Notes: generated by a model not told the origin, from the letters alone. 12,438 bases of DNA from Hyphomonadaceae bacterium UBA1001 (GCA_002291875.1 DBAV01000109.1:15771-28208); one strand, 5' to 3'. Positions 5,811-12,438 are shown, counted from the first letter of the stretch. Numbers and translations are program-made.

Positions 5811-7538
5811 TCAGGCCGCCTCGGCGCGCATCTTCAAGGCCTCGACCATGGCGCGATAGCCGGCTTCGGCGGCGGTCTCGAACTTCTTCCAGTCGCGCAG
5901 GTCGACATCGCCCAGATCGGGCAGCACCAGAAGGTCGGCACGGTCGCGCCCGGTCCATGGGTCGATCGACAGCGTGGCGGTGCGCATCAACAGCGACACG
6001 ATGGGCGGGGGCGTGCGCAGCCCCTGCCGGGACACCCACCCCAGGAAGTTGGGCGGGCTGCGAAAGTCCTCGGGGTCGATCCCGGTCTGGCGCGCGACGT
6101 CGACTCCGATAATCGAGCCGCGATGCGCCTCGCGCATCACATCCACGGGAAAGTTGGCCAGGACCGCGCCATCCACCAGCACATCGTCGCCGCGCACCAC
6201 GGGCGGCAGGATGCCGGGCAGCGAAATCGACGCGCGCAGGGCATCGCGCAGCAATCCGCGCCGGTGCACCTTGATCGAGGCGGTCGTCAGATTGGTGGAC
6301 ACGCAATAGAAGGGCAGCGTCAGGTCCTCGATCAGGACATCGCCAAAGTGCTCGAACAGGCGGTCCTCGACGCGCCCGCCGCGGACGAATGCCACCACCG
6401 GCAGGACGAAATCGCCCAGGGGGTTGGTGTCGACAAAGGCACGCCGGATCCGCCACTCGATCTCGGAATCGTCCCAACCCATGGCCACGCAGGCGGCCAC
6501 CACCGCACCCATCGACGTCCCGCCGACCAGGTCGATCGGGTGGCGGGCATCGCGCAGCGCGCGCACCGCGCCCAGATGCGCATAGGCGCGTGCTCCCCCG
6601 CCCCCCAGCACCAGGCCCACCGAATGGCCCGACAGGATTCGCGCAAGCCTGGCGGTGTCCTCGTCCGAGAACTCCGACCAGTGCAGCACCCGCGCCGCAT
6701 CACAGCTGTCCATCCATTCCGAGGTCATGGCGGCGCGACGCTCGCCGCGATTGTGCAGCATCACAAGGTCAACGAGGCGAAACTGGCGCGCCGGGCTGGG
6801 ATCGGGCGGAAACAGCGGCGTCGAGGGACGCGCATCGCCCCGGGCCAGCACCCACAGCCGGTCGGCCTGCCGCATCACCGTGTAGAACCAGGGCGTATCC
6901 GCCATCGGCGTCAGCAACAGCACCAGGTCATGGTGCGCCTCGAGGACGTCAAGCCCCCCGGTGCGCATCTGTTCCCCATCCGAGCCCACGATCGCGACGC
7001 GCTTGCCCGTCCGGCGCAGCACATTGGCCAGCTTCTCGGCCTGCAGGCGCAGGTCAATGGTCGGCGAAGTCGCCAGCAGGCCATAGATGCGCGGTTCGGC
7101 CCGGGTGTGGCGGCGCCGGTTCTGGCGCGTGCGCATCAGCATCAGCCGCGCCAGGTTCTGCATCAGCGAGGGGTGGGCGCGCACCAGCCGGTTGAAGGCG
7201 TGACGCTCGAGCATCAGCAATTCCGTGTCGCGGATGGCGTACACGGTCCCGGAGTGGGGCTCGTTCGCGACGAGGGACATCTCGCCCACAGGTTCGCCCT
7301 GGCGGATGTATCCGGCCAGTTCGGGCCGCCCCGCCGGACCGGTCCGGAAGGCGGCCAGGGATCCCGACACTACGAAATACAGGGCTTCGGCAGGTTCGCC
7401 TGCCTCGAACAGAACGGTGCCCCCCGGCAAGCTCAGCCAGGAAACCTCTTCCTCGACCGCTGCGATGGCGGATGGGTCCGCATCCTTGAGGAAGGGAATG
7501 TCGGTCAGCCTGGGAATGGGCGCCGTCACGGCCTGCAT
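5811..7538 (-). CDS. patatin-like phospholipase with N-terminal cyclic-nucleotide-binding-like domain
   Basis: A 575-residue protein of the bacterial neuropathy-target-esterase-like (RssA/NTE) type. Residues about 15-130 form a CRP-like cNMP-binding fold, including VVSGSLAAFR (56-65) and VGEMSLVANEPHSGTVYA (84-101). Residues about 160-265 are a linker that may adopt a nucleotide-binding-like fold (VAIVGSDGE). The patatin domain starts near residue 306 with GLVLGGGGARAYAHLGA; the nucleophile is Ser342 in GTSMG and the catalytic Asp456 is in DGAVLANFP. It should be a regulated lysophospholipase or phospholipase. In the phosphate-binding cassette the usual Arg before Ser/Ala is His95, so cAMP binding in the classical way is doubtful. 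No signal peptide is present. The start is ATG at 7538-7536 with a weak GAGAG upstream. It is divergent from the second TetR gene. Confidence 0.92.
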   Translation of the reverse strand: MQAVTAPIPRLTDIPFLKDADPSAIAAVEEEVSWLSLPGGTVLFEAGEPAEALYFVVSGSLAAFRTGPAGRPELAGYIRQGEPVGEMSLVANEPHSGTVYAIRDTELLMLERHAFNRLVRAHPSLMQNLARLMLMRTRQNRRRHTRAEPRIYGLLATSPTIDLRLQAEKLANVLRRTGKRVAIVGSDGEQMRTGGLDVLEAHHDLVLLLTPMADTPWFYTVMRQADRLWVLARGDARPSTPLFPPDPSPARQFRLVDLVMLHNRGERRAAMTSEWMDSCDAARVLHWSEFSDEDTARLARILSGHSVGLVLGGGGARAYAHLGAVRALRDARHPIDLVGGTSMGAVVAACVAMGWDDSEIEWRIRRAFVDTNPLGDFVLPVVAFVRGGRVEDRLFEHFGDVLIEDLTLPFYCVSTNLTTASIKVHRRGLLRDALRASISLPGILPPVVRGDDVLVDGAVLANFPVDVMREAHRGSIIGVDVARQTGIDPEDFRSPPNFLGWVSRQGLRTPPPIVSLLMRTATLSIDPWTGRDRADLLVLPDLGDVDLRDWKKFETAAEAGYRAMVEALKMRAEAA

Positions 7539-7625
7539 GGGTCGGCTCTCTTTTGCCTGAACGCCAGCTTACATGAGAAACCGCCACCGTTTGGTGAAGG
7601 CCGAAGAGCCCGCACCAACCGACCT

Positions 7626-7634
7626 TGTGTCACA
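7626..7634. promoter_or_regulatory. short palindrome TGTGTCACA in the divergent intergenic region
   Basis: TGTG-T-CACA is a 9-bp palindrome between the second patatin gene and the second TetR gene. Its half-sites look like CRP/FNR half-sites, but the 1-bp spacer is too short for a classical CRP site. Its role is unknown. Confidence 0.2.
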
Positions 7635-7697
7635 CCGGCCTAACCTATGTCAGTTCAGCGAGGAAACTGCGAGACTCGCGCCAGACCATGCGCCTAT

Positions 7698-7732
7698 CGT
7701 TACGTTACGTTCGCGTTTGTCGTACCAAACGC
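7698..7732. promoter_or_regulatory. candidate TetR operator: palindrome preceded by CGTTA repeats
   Basis: GCGTTTG (7713-7719) and CAAACGC (7726-7732) form a perfect 7+7 inverted repeat with a 6-bp spacer, 20 bp in total, the usual size of a TetR-family operator. Immediately upstream are three 5-bp near-direct repeats, CGTTA-CGTTA-CGTTC (7698-7712). The site lies 38 bp before the start of the TetR gene and between two divergent genes, so it could control both. Confidence 0.5.
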
Positions 7733-7744
7733 CCCGCCCGGGGC
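7731..7744. repeat. GC-rich hairpin in the TetR leader
   Basis: GCCCCG-CC-CGGGGC overlaps the last two bases of the candidate operator and lies 14 nt upstream of the AAAGG ribosome-binding site. It could affect access to the leader, or be incidental in such GC-rich DNA. Confidence 0.3.
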
Positions 7745-7770
7745 ATTGCCCAGATTCAAAGGTTCCGCCC

Positions 7771-8487
7771 ATGGGGAACAAGGCCGCCGCGCTCGACGCC
7801 GCCCTCGAGATCACCGCCCGCGCCTTCACGCGCGAACCGTTTGATTCGATTCGCGTCGCCGACATCGCGCGCGAGGCACGATGCTCGATGTCCACCCTTT
7901 ACGAGGTGTATGGGTCCAAGCAGGGGCTGATTGTTGCGGCGATGGCACATGCCGTCGCCCAGGGCCCTCCCAGCGAAACGGTCCCCCTCCATCAGATCGG
8001 CTCGCCACTGCATCGCCTGATGGCGACGATGGAGGCGCATGGTCGCTTCATGACGTTGCGAACCACGCGGATGGCGTTCATGAACACCATCAATTCGCCA
8101 GCGGCCGTCATAAGTGCGCGCGACCTGCTTCACGGAAAGGTGGAGCGGATGCTGGCCGGGCTGGCCGGTGTGGTCGAAGAGGCCATCGAACAGGGCCAGC
8201 TGCGCCCGCTGCCACCCGCCATGGTGGCTGAACTGCTGCTGTCGTGCAGCGCCTGGCGCACGATGCTGTTCGGCCTGGTGTTCGGCATCGACCAACCGGT
8301 GGCCAAGCCGCCCGCCGAAATGATCCGGCTGATGTTCCTGCCGCTGATGACCCCGGCGGGCGAGGCGGTGCTGGACGAGTTCATCGCGACGCGCTGCACC
8401 GACGCCTGGGCCACGGTTCCCGACACCGCCGCAGCCACGGCACCATCTCGCGACACCACTGCCCCGGGCACGCGCCGGGTTGCGTGA
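7771..8487 (+). CDS. TetR/AcrR family transcriptional regulator
   Basis: A 238-residue regulator. The N-terminal domain has the canonical TetR pattern: ALDAALEITARAFTREPFDSIRVADIAREARCSMSTLYEVYGSKQGLI (residues 7-54), with the recognition helix in SMSTLYEVYGSK. Residues about 80-215 are a helical ligand-binding and dimerisation domain, and the last 25 residues are an Ala/Thr-rich tail of low complexity. The ligand is not readable. The start is ATG at 7771 with AAAGG 8 nt upstream; the frame is open back to 7573, but those 66 extra residues look like non-coding sequence. The upstream palindrome at 7713-7732 suggests autoregulation, possibly together with control of the divergent patatin gene. 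It converges on yraN with 17 bp between stop codons. Confidence 0.88.
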   Translation: MGNKAAALDAALEITARAFTREPFDSIRVADIAREARCSMSTLYEVYGSKQGLIVAAMAHAVAQGPPSETVPLHQIGSPLHRLMATMEAHGRFMTLRTTRMAFMNTINSPAAVISARDLLHGKVERMLAGLAGVVEEAIEQGQLRPLPPAMVAELLLSCSAWRTMLFGLVFGIDQPVAKPPAEMIRLMFLPLMTPAGEAVLDEFIATRCTDAWATVPDTAAATAPSRDTTAPGTRRVA

Positions 8488-8504
8488 TCGCCGCCGCGTC
8501 CGGC

Positions 8505-8882
8505 TCAGCGCTGCGGCGGAACGAAGTCCCTGATCCGCGCCCAGCGATGTGGCGGCGCCAGCGCCACCAGATCAATCCGCACGCGCTCGGCGCGGTGAAC
8601 CTGCGCCAGGTGGCGCGCGGCCAGCGCCAGTCGCCCGCGCTGCTCGTGCGAAACTGCGGCCTTGGCGTCCTCTAGGGTGCGCCGCAGCTTGACCTCGACC
8701 AAGACCAGCACCCCCGCCTCGCGAACCACGACATCGACCTCGCCGAACGGGGTACGGGCGCGGCGGTCGAGGATGCGTGCCCCGCGCAGGGCGAACACCA
8801 TCAGCGCAACCCGTTCGCCCCAGCGACCCAGCCGCTCGGCGCGCACGCGTTCGGGATCGGGCCCCTGCAGCACGCCCTTCAT
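8505..8882 (-). CDS. yraN: YraN family (UPF0102) endonuclease-like protein
   Basis: A 125-residue protein of the YraN/UPF0102 family with a restriction-endonuclease-like core. The PD-(D/E)xK-type residues are visible as GEVD at 47-50 and VEVK at 62-65 (Asp50, Glu63, Lys65), with an upstream AE..GRWGE helix (15-23) that usually carries another acidic residue. It is presumed to be a nuclease or nucleic-acid-binding protein; its physiological role is not established. Its ATG overlaps the rsmI stop as ATGA, so it is translationally coupled to rsmI. This rsmI-yraN order is common in proteobacteria. The length is normal. A glutathione synthetase gene often follows in relatives, but here the next gene is a convergent TetR gene. 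Confidence 0.92.
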   Translation of the reverse strand: MKGVLQGPDPERVRAERLGRWGERVALMVFALRGARILDRRARTPFGEVDVVVREAGVLVLVEVKLRRTLEDAKAAVSHEQRGRLALAARHLAQVHRAERVRIDLVALAPPHRWARIRDFVPPQR

Positions 8883-9832
8883 GATCCGCCCCGCAGCTCG
8901 AGTGCCCTCTGATAGACCCGCTGGCGCGGCAGGCCCAGAACGGCGGCGGCCTCGCGCACGGCAGCCGAAAGGGGCAGCCGCCCCAGGGCATCCGCAAGGG
9001 TGGCGTCCAGCCGCGCTTCGCCATCAACCGTTCCGGCGCCTACGCCAGCGCCCGGCGGCGCCACCAGAAGTACGATCTCGCCGCGCGGGGGCCCCTCTTC
9101 GGCCCATCGCCGGGCCAGGGCAGCGGGATCACCGCGCACGACCTCCTCGTGCAGCTTGGTCAGCTCGCGAGCGACCGCCACCTCGCGGTCAGGCAGGATG
9201 GCGGCGATATCGCGCAGCGCCGCCTCGAGACGCGGACCGGTCTCGAAAAACGCCAAAGTCGCAGGCACGGCCGCAAAGGTCGCCAGCATCGAGCGGCGCG
9301 CGCCCGATTTCGGCGGCAGGAACCCGGCGAACACGAAGGCATCGGTGGGCAACCCTGCGATCGAGAGCGCGGCCACCGGCGCGCTGGGGCCGGGCACGGT
9401 CCACACCCGATGGCCTGCCGCCAGCACGGCCTCGACCACGCGTTGGCCCGGGTCGCTGACCAGCGGCGTGCCGGCGTCCGAGACCAGGGCCACCCGACCA
9501 CCCTCGGCGAGGGTCTGCAGCAGCGGTGCCAGCACCTGCACCAGATTGTGCTCGTGACACGCCATCACCCGACCCGGCCGCAGGCCATACGCATCCAGCA
9601 GGCGTCGCGTGACGCGGGTGTCTTCGGCCAGCAACAGCTCGGCCGCGCCCAGAACATCCAGCGCGCGCAGGGTCACGTCCCTGAGATTGCCGATCGGCGT
9701 GGCGACGACATGAAGGCCGGGCGGGATGCGCTGCCCTGAAACCGCCGTCAGGCTGCGCCACGCTTCGGGTTGTCGGTCGACGCCCGCCCGGCTAGGGCTC
9801 GATGGATCGTCGTCGGGCAAATCGGGTGGCAT
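8879..9832 (-). CDS. rsmI: 16S rRNA (cytidine(1402)-2'-O)-methyltransferase RsmI
   Basis: A 317-residue SAM-dependent methyltransferase of the tetrapyrrole-methylase fold. It 2'-O-methylates C1402 in the ribosomal decoding centre. The family motifs are all present: VVATPIGNLRDVTLRAL (residues 42-58), AEDTRVTRRLL (69-79), VSDAGTPLVSDPG (117-129), PGPSA (147-151), LPTDAFVFAGFLP (161-173) and ARELTKLHEE (221-230). The start is placed at ATG 9832-9830, which leaves about 38 low-complexity residues before the domain, longer than usual; the frame is open further upstream to 10063, but that part is antisense to the lipoprotein gene. No good Shine-Dalgarno precedes it. It is divergent from the lipoprotein gene, with only 11 bp between the two start codons, and is followed by yraN with a 4-bp overlap. 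Confidence 0.94.
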   Translation of the reverse strand: MPPDLPDDDPSSPSRAGVDRQPEAWRSLTAVSGQRIPPGLHVVATPIGNLRDVTLRALDVLGAAELLLAEDTRVTRRLLDAYGLRPGRVMACHEHNLVQVLAPLLQTLAEGGRVALVSDAGTPLVSDPGQRVVEAVLAAGHRVWTVPGPSAPVAALSIAGLPTDAFVFAGFLPPKSGARRSMLATFAAVPATLAFFETGPRLEAALRDIAAILPDREVAVARELTKLHEEVVRGDPAALARRWAEEGPPRGEIVLLVAPPGAGVGAGTVDGEARLDATLADALGRLPLSAAVREAAAVLGLPRQRVYQRALELRGGS

Positions 9833-9833
9833 C

Positions 9834-9838
9834 GGAGG
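9834..9838 (+). promoter_or_regulatory. ribosome binding site deciding the lipoprotein start
   Basis: GGAGG lies 5 nt before the GTG at 9844. Starting there gives a short basic n-region and a typical signal peptide, whereas the ATG at 9802 lacks a ribosome-binding site and would overlap the rsmI start. Confidence 0.6.
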
Positions 9839-9843
9839 GTCGC

Positions 9844-11229
9844 GTGCTGAGTTTGGCGAAGAAGGTGCGTAGCCGGTTCCGTCTGACTTGTGCAGGCGCG
9901 CTTGCACTGCTGGGCGCGGCCTGCGCCACCCCCGCCGCGCCACCGCCGGTGTCCACTCCCGCCCCTGTCGAACAGGCCCGCCCCGTCCCGGGCGCCGAGC
10001 CGGTGGCGCGGCCACAGTCGGTGCCGATGGCCCCCCCGACGGTCGGTGCACCCACCACGCCAACTCCGCCGCCGGTTGTCAGCCCGCCGCCGGCGCCGCC
10101 CGTGACGCAGGCGCCGATCGCCGACACGCGGACCACCACCCTGCCGGTCGGGCAGGGCGGGCTGTTGCCCCCGCACATGGCCGGGCGCCCGCTGATGCGG
10201 GTCGGAGTTCTGCTGCCCTTCAGTTCCGAGAGCGCCGCCGTGCGTGCCGAGGCCGAGGCCCTGCGCGCAGCGATCGAGATCGCGATGTTCGACTTTGGCG
10301 ACCTGAATCTGCTGATGTTGCCACGCGATGCCGGCGCCACCCCGCAGAGCGCGGCGGCCGCCGCCCAGGCCCTTGTGCAGTTGGGGGCGGACGTTATCCT
10401 TGGGCCCCTGACGGCCGATACCGTGACGGCGGCGGCCGGGCCTGCACGGGCCGCGGGCATCCCGATGATCGCGTTCTCGACTGACCGCACCGTGGCCGGC
10501 AATGGCGTGTATCTTCTCAGCTTCCTGCCCGAAGCCGAGGTCGAACGTGTGGTCGACTTTGCCGTCCGCCGCGGCTTTGAGGACTTCAACCTGCTGGCGC
10601 CCGAGAATGCCTATGGCCGCCGCGTCGAGGCGGCCCTGCGCGCCTCGGCCGGCGCCCGCGCGAAACCCGTGTCGGACGTGCAGTTCTACCCCCGCAACGA
10701 GCGTCAGGTCGGACCGGCTGGCCAGCGCAGCGCGGCCAAGCTGCGGGCCTCGCGGGCGCGCCAGGCGGTGATGGTGCCCGAGAGCGGAACGATGCTGCGC
10801 GCGACGGTGCCGCTGCTGGCGGTGAACGGGGTGAACCTGCGGCGGGTGCGGGTGCTGGGCACCGGCGTTTGGGCCGACGAGGACGTCTGGCGCGAGCCTT
10901 CTCTGGCGGGCGGCTGGTTTGCGGGAACCACACCCACCGTGCGCGCAGGCTTTGTCGAGCGTTTCCAGGCTGCCCAGGGGCGCGCACCCAGCCGGATTTC
11001 CAGTGCGGGTTATGATGCGATGGCGGCGGTCGCCAATCTGGCCCGGGGTGGCCCGCTGACGCCCCAGCGCCTGCAGACGCCGCGCGGCTTCATGGGTGTG
11101 GACGGCCTGTTCCGCTTCCGGGCCGACGGCCTGCCCGAGCGCGGCCTCGCCATTCTCGAGGTGACCCCGGAGGGACCGCGCGTCATCGACGCCGCGCCGA
11201 CCACCTTTGCGGGTGCGCCGGCTTCGTGA
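9844..11229 (+). CDS. penicillin-binding protein activator, LpoA-like lipoprotein
   Basis: A 461-residue predicted lipoprotein. A signal peptide (residues 1-26; basic LAKKVRSRFR, then hydrophobic LTCAGALALLGAA) ends in LGAAC, with Cys27 as the likely lipidation site; Gly at -3 is not the ideal lipobox residue. Residues about 28-110 are a Pro/Ala/Thr-rich linker that could span periplasm or peptidoglycan. The rest is a type I periplasmic-binding-protein fold starting at MRVGVLLPFSSES (118-130), with GADVILGPLTADT (181-193) and GIPMIAFSTDRT (205-216). In gammaproteobacteria LpoA stimulates the bifunctional synthase PBP1A; the same role here is inferred from fold and from the conserved rsmI-yraN neighbourhood. 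The start is GTG at 9844. A general amino-acid-binding lipoprotein is the main alternative. lolA follows 136 bp downstream. Confidence 0.87.
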   Translation: MLSLAKKVRSRFRLTCAGALALLGAACATPAAPPPVSTPAPVEQARPVPGAEPVARPQSVPMAPPTVGAPTTPTPPPVVSPPPAPPVTQAPIADTRTTTLPVGQGGLLPPHMAGRPLMRVGVLLPFSSESAAVRAEAEALRAAIEIAMFDFGDLNLLMLPRDAGATPQSAAAAAQALVQLGADVILGPLTADTVTAAAGPARAAGIPMIAFSTDRTVAGNGVYLLSFLPEAEVERVVDFAVRRGFEDFNLLAPENAYGRRVEAALRASAGARAKPVSDVQFYPRNERQVGPAGQRSAAKLRASRARQAVMVPESGTMLRATVPLLAVNGVNLRRVRVLGTGVWADEDVWREPSLAGGWFAGTTPTVRAGFVERFQAAQGRAPSRISSAGYDAMAAVANLARGGPLTPQRLQTPRGFMGVDGLFRFRADGLPERGLAILEVTPEGPRVIDAAPTTFAGAPAS

Positions 11230-11293
11230 GGGGTGCCGGCTTCCGCGCGGCGGCGCACCGTTTTCCCGTGATGAACGCAACCCGAGCCGCTGG

Positions 11294-11311
11294 TCAGGCC
11301 TTGTTCAGGCC
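11294..11311 (+). promoter_or_regulatory. tandem TCAGGCC repeat upstream of lolA
   Basis: TCAGGCC occurs at 11294-11300 and 11305-11311, exactly 11 bp apart and on the same side of the helix. This is the arrangement of tandem sites for OmpR-family response regulators. It lies 55-72 bp before the lolA start. Which regulator binds is unknown. Confidence 0.4.
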
Positions 11312-11321
11312 GTCCCTGTCA

Positions 11322-11339
11322 CACCCCGTCGACGGAGTG
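11322..11339. promoter_or_regulatory. 18-bp near-perfect palindrome upstream of lolA
   Basis: The sequence is centred on CCGTCGACGG (11326-11335, perfect) and extends to CAC...GTG with one mismatched pair. It sits between the tandem repeat and the lolA ribosome-binding site. It may be an operator or an mRNA leader hairpin. Confidence 0.35.
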
Positions 11340-11355
11340 AGGACGTTGGACCCGA

Positions 11356-11360
11356 AAGGA
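11356..11360 (+). promoter_or_regulatory. ribosome binding site deciding the lolA start
   Basis: AAGGA is 5 nt before the ATG at 11366. The frame is open upstream to 11207, but only the 11366 start gives a signal peptide. Confidence 0.65.
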
Positions 11361-11365
11361 TACAG

Positions 11366-12052
11366 ATGAACCGCCTTCGATTGACCGCCGGCGTGGCCGG
11401 CTTTGCCGTCATCGCCGCTTTGGGCGGTGTGGGACTTGCCAGCGCGCAGGTTGCGCCCGCCGCACGGATGGCCCAGGCGCCCACCGCCGAACTGACGGGG
11501 GCAGCCCGCACCACGGCGCTGACCCAGGCCTCGGCGGCCCTGAACCAGTTCCGCCTTGCGCAGGGGCGGTTCACCCAGGTCGCTCCGGACGGGGCCCGGA
11601 CCCAGGGCGGGTTCTGGCTGTCACGGCCCGGCCGCGTGCGGTTCGAGTATGACAGCCCCAGCCCACTGCTGATCGTCGCCGACGGCTCGACCGTTGCGAT
11701 CCAGGATCGGCGGATGCGCACCACCGACCGCATTCCGCTGAACACCACGCCACTACAGTTCATCCTGCGCGCCCAGACCAATCTGGAACAGGATGCCCGG
11801 GTGACGCGCGTGGTCCGCACTGGCGGCACGACCCAGATTTCGCTGCGGGACCGCACGGGCCGCACGGATGGCGAACTGACGCTGGTTTTCACGGGCGAAG
11901 GCGCAGCCATGGCCCTGAACAGCTGGGTGGTGCGCGACGGTGCCGGCGGTCAGACGCGGGTGACCCTCAGCAATGTCACGCGCCCCTCGCGCATCGATCC
12001 GCGCCAGTTCATCCTGCGCGAGGCCGATCCGACGCGCGCCGGACGCCGCTGA
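11366..12052 (+). CDS. lolA: outer-membrane lipoprotein carrier protein LolA
   Basis: A 228-residue periplasmic protein. A signal peptide (MNRLRLTAGVAGFAVIAALGG, ending ASA before Gln28) is followed by a LolA beta-barrel: LNQFRLAQGRFTQVAPDG (residues 59-76), GGFWLSRPGRVRFEY (81-95), PLLIVADGSTVAIQDR (100-115) and ELTLVFTGEG (170-179). LolA takes mature lipoproteins from the LolCDE complex and carries them to the outer membrane. The C-terminus is a basic tail. The start is ATG at 11366 with AAGGA 5 nt upstream. It is downstream of a lipoprotein gene that would itself be a LolA client, which is a sensible pairing. The 136-bp gap with repeats suggests lolA has its own promoter. No clear terminator follows; the first strong hairpins are about 130 bp downstream. 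Confidence 0.92.
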   Translation: MNRLRLTAGVAGFAVIAALGGVGLASAQVAPAARMAQAPTAELTGAARTTALTQASAALNQFRLAQGRFTQVAPDGARTQGGFWLSRPGRVRFEYDSPSPLLIVADGSTVAIQDRRMRTTDRIPLNTTPLQFILRAQTNLEQDARVTRVVRTGGTTQISLRDRTGRTDGELTLVFTGEGAAMALNSWVVRDGAGGQTRVTLSNVTRPSRIDPRQFILREADPTRAGRR

Positions 12053-12438
12053 TCCAGCGCGACGCCGCGCCCCGGGATCGCACGCGGTCCTGGCCCACCG
12101 CCCCGCTTGGACGCGACACCTCCCCCACGCGGGCTACGGGCTTCCCTTGTGTTTCGCCGCGACCGGAAAAATCCGAGCGGCGACACCTTCTCCTCGGGGA
12201 GAAGGTCATGTTTTGCCTGGCAAAACATGGGTTGAGGGGCCGGCGAAAGGTTGCGGCTTCAGGCGCGTCCGCGACTGTGTTCCTGCACCAGCGGCGACCC
12301 CCTCAACCCGGTTTCTGCAAGCAAAAAAACCGACCTTCGCGCCCGAGAGACGGGGTCCGCATCGCGCTTTCAGAGCCAGGACCCGGACGTTGTTTGAAGG
12401 CGCCGGCCCTCACCGGGAGGGTGGCAGGGCGTGGGGGC
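12053..12438. other. gene-free right end
   Basis: I see no credible gene on either strand. Short open frames on the minus strand begin inside a palindrome and encode Arg/Gly-rich, non-family sequence. The notable content is the palindrome composite at 12185-12332. The last 80 bases are GC-rich, with a small CCCTC/GAGGG hairpin. Confidence 0.6.
12185..12332. repeat. mirror-symmetric composite of palindromes (REP/BIME-like)
   Basis: The order is as follows. Palindrome A is 12185-12206 (ACCTTCTCC/GGAGAAGGT, 4-nt loop). The abutting palindrome B is 12207-12229 (11-bp arms CATGTTTTGCC/GGCAAAACATG, 1-nt centre). Arm C, GGGTTGAGGGG, is at 12229-12239. A spacer of 59 nt follows, then inverted arm C', CCCCTCAACCC, at 12299-12309. 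Last is hairpin B' at 12309-12332 (CGGTTT...TGC/GCA...AAACCG), built like B but with different bases. ACCTTC follows, as in A, but its partner arm is degraded. The mirrored order A-B-C...C'-B'-A' is typical of dispersed intergenic repeats. No transposase is present. Confidence 0.7.

Noticed and set aside
5682..7643. 653-codon open frame on the plus strand opposite the second patatin gene
   Set aside because: It is antisense to a complete patatin and cNMP-fold gene; its product is His/Gln/Arg-rich with no domain.
8488..8520. CGCCGC/GCGGCG inverted repeat between the TetR and yraN genes as a terminator
   Set aside because: The stem is short, overlaps the yraN 3' end and has no T-run; repeats like this arise easily at this GC content.
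9748..11280. 510-codon open frame on the minus strand opposite the lipoprotein gene
   Set aside because: It is a shadow of the lipoprotein and rsmI start region with low-complexity composition; the opposite strand has a signal peptide and a recognisable fold.
11950..12228. 92-codon frame on the minus strand at the right end
   Set aside because: It starts inside a palindrome, overlaps the end of lolA and encodes Arg/Gly-rich sequence with no family resemblance.

Overview
The window is chromosomal DNA of a high-GC bacterium, most likely an alphaproteobacterium. The evidence is an alphaproteobacterial DUF2794 gene, a rsmI-yraN pair divergent from a penicillin-binding-protein activator lipoprotein, a ligase-associated DEXH helicase, and strong G/C bias at third codon positions. 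The general look fits Caulobacterales (Brevundimonas-like), but that rank is inference. There is no tRNA, rRNA, CRISPR array, transposase or phage gene, and almost everything is compact housekeeping or lipid-related coding sequence.

Layout. (1) 1-79: the 3' end of a dUTPase gene (dut, +), convergent with (2) a minus-strand pair, a short-chain dehydrogenase (about 3404-2637) whose stop overlaps the GTG start of a ligase-associated DEXH-box helicase (2640-175). (3) 3405-3708: a divergent intergenic region of about 300 bp holding an unexplained set of strong inverted repeats, including a 14-bp perfect stem. (4) Plus strand: a DUF2794 gene (3709-4062), a DUF3734-type patatin phospholipase (4177-5244) and a short TetR-like regulator (5320-5805). 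(5) Minus strand: a second, different patatin with an N-terminal cyclic-nucleotide-binding-like domain (7538-5811). (6) Plus strand: a second TetR regulator (7771-8487) with a clean 20-bp palindrome in its upstream region. (7) Minus strand: rsmI and yraN with a 4-bp overlap (9832-8505). (8) Plus strand: an LpoA-like lipoprotein (9844-11229), then lolA (11366-12052). (9) 12053-12438: no gene, but a mirror-symmetric composite of palindromes that looks like a dispersed intergenic repeat.

How the genes relate. The left part combines nucleotide-pool sanitation (dut) and DNA repair (helicase), with an oxidoreductase coupled to the helicase. The middle is a lipid or storage-polymer-turnover neighbourhood with two patatins and two TetR regulators. 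The right part concerns ribosome modification (RsmI) and the envelope (PBP activator, lipoprotein carrier). I found no obvious defence or mobile system. The least explained parts are the structured region at 3428-3592, the palindrome composite at 12185-12332, and the operator-like repeats upstream of the TetR genes and lolA. Several genes have long in-frame upstream extensions, and the starts given here are chosen from ribosome-binding sites and family N-termini.
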